Shown: one piece after another, positions 61,089-64,000 of the stretch
How positions within the stretch are numbered: position 1 is the stretch's first letter
Layout: each line of letters starts with the position of its first letter
Source: Lentilactobacillus kefiri
GTDB taxonomy: Bacteria > Bacillota > Bacilli > Lactobacillales > Lactobacillaceae
Length of the DNA: 64,000 nt
Direction: 5' to 3'
Assembly: GCF_007989105.1 (NCBI RefSeq)
Contig: NZ_BJVK01000006.1
Location: forward strand, 30,128-94,127
Program-made: the position numbers and the translations under genes
Notes under the pieces: model-generated
Told to the model about the DNA's origin: nothing
Database searches by the model: none
Seen by the model: the letters and a program-made list of their open reading frames with translations, nothing else

Positions 61089-62210
61089 ATGAGCGATGAC
61101 TCAAGTCGACGAAACCCCAAACCCAATAAAAGTCTCGGGCGAAGAATTATTATTTCTGTAATTACCTTACTGATTATTTTAGCTGCAGCGATTGGCTTAA
61201 TGGGATACCGATATTTCCAGGATGCATTAAAACCAATGAACCCTCGTGATACCAACGTGACACAAGTGCATATTCCACTTGGCGCGTCTAATAAACAAAT
61301 TGGATCAATTTTGCAGACTCAAAAGATTGTTAAAAGCGGGATGGTTTTTGACTATTACGTCAAATCCAACAACATGGCCAACTTTAGAGCTGGTTATTAC
61401 CAACTGAAACCGTCAATGAGCCTGAAAGCAATTGCCCACCGTCTTCAAGAAGGTGGCACTGATCAGCCAATTCAAAGTACCAAGGGTAAAGTGTTGGTTC
61501 GTGAAGGCGCAAATATTAATCAAATTGCTTCCCAGGTTTCAGCTCATACAGATTTCACCCGTCATGACTTTCTCAAATTGATGAAGGATCAAGCTTATAT
61601 CAAACAATTAGCTGCCCGTTATCCAAATTTGTTGAAGTCGGCAATGAAAGCCAAACACGTTCGTTACCGTCTTGAAGGGTATTTGTATCCTGCAACTTAT
61701 GAAGTTGAGAAGAATACATCATTGAAGTCATTGGTTGAACAAATGGTTGCCAAAACAAATCAAATAGTGATCCCACATCTTGCAAAAATCAAAAAATCAG
61801 GGATGAATATGCAACAATTTATGACTCTGTCTTCTTTGATCGAGCGTGAGGGAGTTAACCAGAATGACCGTCGTAAAATGGCTGGTGTTTTGTTAAACCG
61901 AATTGATATCAATATGCCGCTTCAATCAGATGTCGCTGTGCTATACGCAATTCATCGGAACAATAAGACTTTGACGAATAAAGATTTGCAGAATGATTCA
62001 CCATATAATCTTTACAAATATACTGGATTTGGACCTGGCCCATTTGACAGTCCAAGCATCAGTTCGATGAGTGCCGTTTTGCATCCTTTGGATAGATCCA
62101 AGAACTATTTATACTTTGTTGCAAATACCAAGACCAAGAAAGTATATTACTCAAAGACCTATGCTGAACATCAGCAGCAGATTGCTAAGCATACGGATGA
62201 TAATAATTAA
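61089..62210 (+). CDS. mltG: Endolytic murein transglycosylase MltG
   Basis: A 373-residue YceG-family lytic transglycosylase. A basic cytoplasmic part (about 1-20) precedes one membrane helix (about 21-42), a LysM-like region (about 55-110), then the catalytic domain. LEGYLYPATYEV and the catalytic glutamate in SSLIEREGV (about 253-261) plus the SPYNLYKYTGFGPGPF region match the family. It cuts nascent glycan strands and sets their length together with PBPs, such as the one at 13.3 kb. GATAGGAGG precedes the ATG; udk follows in 19 bases. Confidence 0.93.
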   Translation: MSDDSSRRNPKPNKSLGRRIIISVITLLIILAAAIGLMGYRYFQDALKPMNPRDTNVTQVHIPLGASNKQIGSILQTQKIVKSGMVFDYYVKSNNMANFRAGYYQLKPSMSLKAIAHRLQEGGTDQPIQSTKGKVLVREGANINQIASQVSAHTDFTRHDFLKLMKDQAYIKQLAARYPNLLKSAMKAKHVRYRLEGYLYPATYEVEKNTSLKSLVEQMVAKTNQIVIPHLAKIKKSGMNMQQFMTLSSLIEREGVNQNDRRKMAGVLLNRIDINMPLQSDVAVLYAIHRNNKTLTNKDLQNDSPYNLYKYTGFGPGPFDSPSISSMSAVLHPLDRSKNYLYFVANTKTKKVYYSKTYAEHQQQIAKHTDDNN

Positions 62211-62229
62211 TTGAGAGGTTCATATTTAC

Positions 62230-62904
62230 ATGGCAAATCATAAAACACGGCCGGTAGTGATCGGCATTACCGGTGGATCTGGTAGTGGGAAAACAACCGT
62301 TGCCAGAAAGATTTTTGACCAGTTGTCCAACTATTCAATTACGATCATTCAACAGGATTCGTATTACAATAATCAAGATGATATGAGCATGACCGACCGA
62401 AAGAAGGTTAACTATGATCATCCAATGGCTTTTGACTTCGATCTTCTAATTGATCAATTAAAGCAATTGCTTAACTATGAAGCAATTGAAAAGCCGGTGT
62501 ATGATTACGAACAATTTACCCGAAGTTCGGACACTATTCATCAGGATCCTCGAGAAGTCATTATTCTAGAAGGTATTTTGATCCTTGACGATCAACGATT
62601 ACGTGATTTAATGGATATTAAGGTATTTGTTGACACAGATGATGACATTCGTTTGATTCGAAGAATTGAACGGGATACGAAGGAACGCGGTCGTTCATTA
62701 GATAATATTATTCATCAGTATTTAATGACCGTGAAGCCGATGTATCATCAATTTGTTGAACCAACGAAACGTTACGCTGATTTAATCGTACCTGAAGGTG
62801 GAGAAAATCAGGTTGCCATTGATCTTTTGACAACTAAGATGCGATCCATCTTGATGCACCGTGGCAACAAAGAAATTAAGAACAATTTTGATTCAACAAT
62901 TTAA
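62230..62904 (+). CDS. udk: Uridine kinase
   Basis: A 224-residue P-loop kinase. [17 protein letters not shown] (about 13-29) is the ATP loop; [10 protein letters not shown] and [13 protein letters not shown] are the uridine-binding segments, and [13 protein letters not shown] the lid. It phosphorylates uridine and cytidine with GTP/ATP for salvage. The mltG-udk-greA order is common in lactobacilli. GAGAGGTT precedes the ATG at 10 bases. Confidence 0.95.
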   Translation: MANHKTRPVVIGITGGSGSGKTTVARKIFDQLSNYSITIIQQDSYYNNQDDMSMTDRKKVNYDHPMAFDFDLLIDQLKQLLNYEAIEKPVYDYEQFTRSSDTIHQDPREVIILEGILILDDQRLRDLMDIKVFVDTDDDIRLIRRIERDTKERGRSLDNIIHQYLMTVKPMYHQFVEPTKRYADLIVPEGGENQVAIDLLTTKMRSILMHRGNKEIKNNFDSTI

Positions 62905-62925
62905 AATAAAAGGGGAAATTACCAA

Positions 62926-63399
62926 ATGGCTGAAGACACATATCCAATGACTGCTGAAGGTCGAGATAAACTTAAGAAAGAATTGGAAGACCTTAAGGTT
63001 AACCAACGACCTAAAGTGGTTGAACGTATTAAGATTGCAAGAAGTTATGGGGACTTATCTGAAAACTCAGAATATGAGTCAGCTAAGGACGAGCAAAGTA
63101 TGCTTGAAAGCCGAATTACAACGGTTGAGCATATGTTGCAGTACGCCCAAATCATTGATTCAAAAGCAAGTGACAAGAACGAGGTAACCGTCGGAAAAAA
63201 GGTTACCTTCAAAGAATTGCCTGATGAAGATCCAGAAACTTACCAAATTGTTGGGGCAGCCGAGGCTGATCCAATGTCAGGCAAGATTTCAAATGATTCA
63301 CCAATTGCCAAAGGACTTATTGGTCACCGCTTGAATGAAGAAGTTGATATTCCAATTCCAGCAGGAACGATGAAAGTCAAAATTATCAAGGTTGAATAA
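62926..63399 (+). CDS. greA: Transcription elongation factor GreA
   Basis: A 157-residue factor that reaches into the RNA polymerase channel to rescue backtracked complexes. The N-terminal coiled coil (about 10-75) has [20 protein letters not shown] with its tip acidic residues D-x-x-E-x-x-E; the C-terminal FKBP-like domain (about 80-157) ends [23 protein letters not shown] precedes the ATG. It closes the mltG-udk-greA run and is followed by a strong terminator. Confidence 0.97.
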   Translation: MAEDTYPMTAEGRDKLKKELEDLKVNQRPKVVERIKIARSYGDLSENSEYESAKDEQSMLESRITTVEHMLQYAQIIDSKASDKNEVTVGKKVTFKELPDEDPETYQIVGAAEADPMSGKISNDSPIAKGLIGHRLNEEVDIPIPAGTMKVKIIKVE

Positions 63400-63434
63400 T
63401 AGTATTTGTATATAACAACTAACTTAACTATGTG

Positions 63435-63477
63435 AAAAAGTCATTCAAGGGAAGCCTTCCCCTGAATGGCTTTTTTG
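63435..63477 (+). terminator. Terminator of greA
   Basis: Stem of AAAAGTCATTCA-GGGAA with TTCCC-TGAATGGCTTTT (63436-63474) with small bulges, followed by T. Confidence 0.88.
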
Positions 63478-63564
63478 TATCAAACAATCGCTGTTACGCC
63501 TAACATTGCTGCACTTCCCATCATTACCTGAATGAATTTTTACTTGATTTAATTTTCATATCGT

Positions 63565-63592
63565 TTGTGAAATTCGGCAATGATGTTATAAT
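63565..63592 (+). promoter_or_regulatory. Promoter of the HesB-like gene
   Basis: -35 TTGTGA (63565-63570), 16-base spacer, -10 TATAAT (63587-63592). The start would be near 63599, giving a leader of about 40 bases. The 240-base gap after greA shows the terminator, this promoter and nothing else convincing. Confidence 0.7.
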
Positions 63593-63639
63593 CGAATGTA
63601 AGCGAATACAAGTAGAGATCTGAGGAGTGTGGCAAAACA

Positions 63640-63957
63640 ATGAAAATTGAGGTAACTGAATCTGCAAGCAAATGGTTCCAGTCCGAGATGGGACTTGGCG
63701 AAGGAAATGGTGTTCGATTCTATGGAAAAGTTTATGGCAAAACGCCTGTTCATGAAGGATTTTCATTAGCATTAACCCGTGATGATACTCCTGGTGAAAC
63801 GTATGCTGAAACCAAGAAAGATGGAATTACGTACTTCGTTGATGAGAATGACCGTTGGTTCTTTATTGGGTTTGATTTAAAAGTTGATTTTGTGCCTGAC
63901 AAGGATCCAGAAAATGTCGTTTACACCTATACTCCAAATGGCGAACTTGATAAATAA
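63640..63957 (+). CDS. HesB/IscA-like (YneR) protein lacking cysteines
   Basis: A 105-residue beta-rich protein. MKIEVTESASKWFQSE and GVRFYGKVYGK correspond to the start of the HesB/IscA fold, and the end has VDENDRWFFIGFDLKVDF. IscA/SufA proteins hold three cysteines for iron-sulfur clusters; none is present here, as is usual for the YneR branch of lactobacilli. So it cannot bind clusters that way; its role is unknown. The gene stands alone behind its own promoter. AGGAG lies about 12 bases before the ATG, a little far. Confidence 0.8.
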   Translation: MKIEVTESASKWFQSEMGLGEGNGVRFYGKVYGKTPVHEGFSLALTRDDTPGETYAETKKDGITYFVDENDRWFFIGFDLKVDFVPDKDPENVVYTYTPNGELDK

Positions 63958-63981
63958 AAATTTGTTAGAAAAAAAGGATTG

Positions 63982-64000
63982 GAAATCATTTCGATTTCGG
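63982..64000 (+). terminator. Possible start of a terminator, cut by the window end
   Basis: GAAATC (63982-63987) pairs with GATTTC (63993-63998) around ATTTC, shortly after the HesB-like stop and a run of A. The outer stem and any T run would lie beyond the window, so this is only suggestive. Confidence 0.3.

Noticed and set aside
63488..63560. Short minus-strand hydrophobic reading frame (MMGSAAMLGVTAIV) in the greA to HesB-like gap
   Set aside because: Only 14 codons from its ATG, no good ribosome binding site, and the upstream MKIKSSK piece is in another frame; could be a remnant but cannot be supported.
1..64000. CRISPR arrays, insertion sequences, integrases, prophage or defence genes
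   Set aside because: No spaced direct repeats, transposase motifs, phage genes or restriction/toxin genes were seen; the window is mostly conserved housekeeping DNA.

Overview
The window is a stretch of chromosome from a low-GC Gram-positive bacterium of the Lactobacillaceae, probably a Lentilactobacillus-like heterofermenter. The genus is inferred from protein character and gene order, not computed. The evidence is dense housekeeping operons with AGGAGG-type ribosome binding sites, three T-box leaders, an L20-type leader before infC-rpmI-rplT, tRNA genes without encoded CCA, and wall genes for an L-Lys/D-Asp cross-bridge. No prophage, insertion sequence, CRISPR array or defence island is visible. 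Most of the window is core genome.

Layout. 1-5 kb is accessory: the start of a rhodanese gene behind a CstR/CsoR-like palindrome, an OhrR/SarZ-type MarR repressor divergent from a DUF2238-like membrane protein with two related palindromes between them, tRNA-Leu(CAG), a secreted S53 (sedolisin) peptidase, a frame-broken small membrane gene, a UspA protein and a small orphan. 5.2-10.6 kb is a wall operon: AsnB/AsnH-type amidotransferase, MurE, D-aspartate ligase and aspartate racemase. Together these can make UDP-MurNAc-tripeptide, make D-Asp, attach it to the stem lysine and amidate it. 10.6-13.1 kb holds a small membrane gene with an early amber codon, tRNA-Gly(CCC) and T-box-argS. 13.3-25.3 kb holds a class A PBP, a YheA-type protein, yhaO-yhaN-yhaM (nuclease/RNase group), prsA, a YtxH-like gene, hit, ecsAB and trmB.

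25.6-31.1 kb carries a thioredoxin-like gene, ytpR, an FtsK/SftA translocase, murC and a BI-1 family membrane protein. 31.2-38.2 kb is a replication/repair cluster (polA-mutM-coaE-nrdR-dnaB-dnaI). 38.2-41.9 kb is T-box-thrS and the infC-rpmI-rplT operon, whose infC appears to start at AUA. 42-48.3 kb is the yqeG-yqeH-yhbY-nadD-yqeK-rsfS-yqeM-tmcAL ribosome-assembly/NAD cluster, followed by yceD-rpmF. 48.5-56.9 kb has a zinc alcohol dehydrogenase, an ArlRS-like two-component system, a CPA2 cation/H+ antiporter, a YidC2-type insertase with a repeat-bearing basic tail, acylphosphatase, a SpoU-family rRNA methyltransferase, an HD protein and an HxlR regulator. 57.3-64 kb is T-box-pheST, mltG, udk, greA and a HesB-like protein.

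The genes group by theme. Translation supply is controlled by T-boxes read here as CGC (Arg), ACC (Thr) and UUC (Phe). Envelope synthesis and secretion are spread along the window (cross-bridge operon, murC, PBP, mltG, prsA, ecsAB, yidC). The most unusual observations are two small membrane genes broken at their 5' ends, paired palindromes near ohrR-like and yceD promoters, the AUA start of infC, and unusual C-terminal tails on YidC and the sensor kinase.
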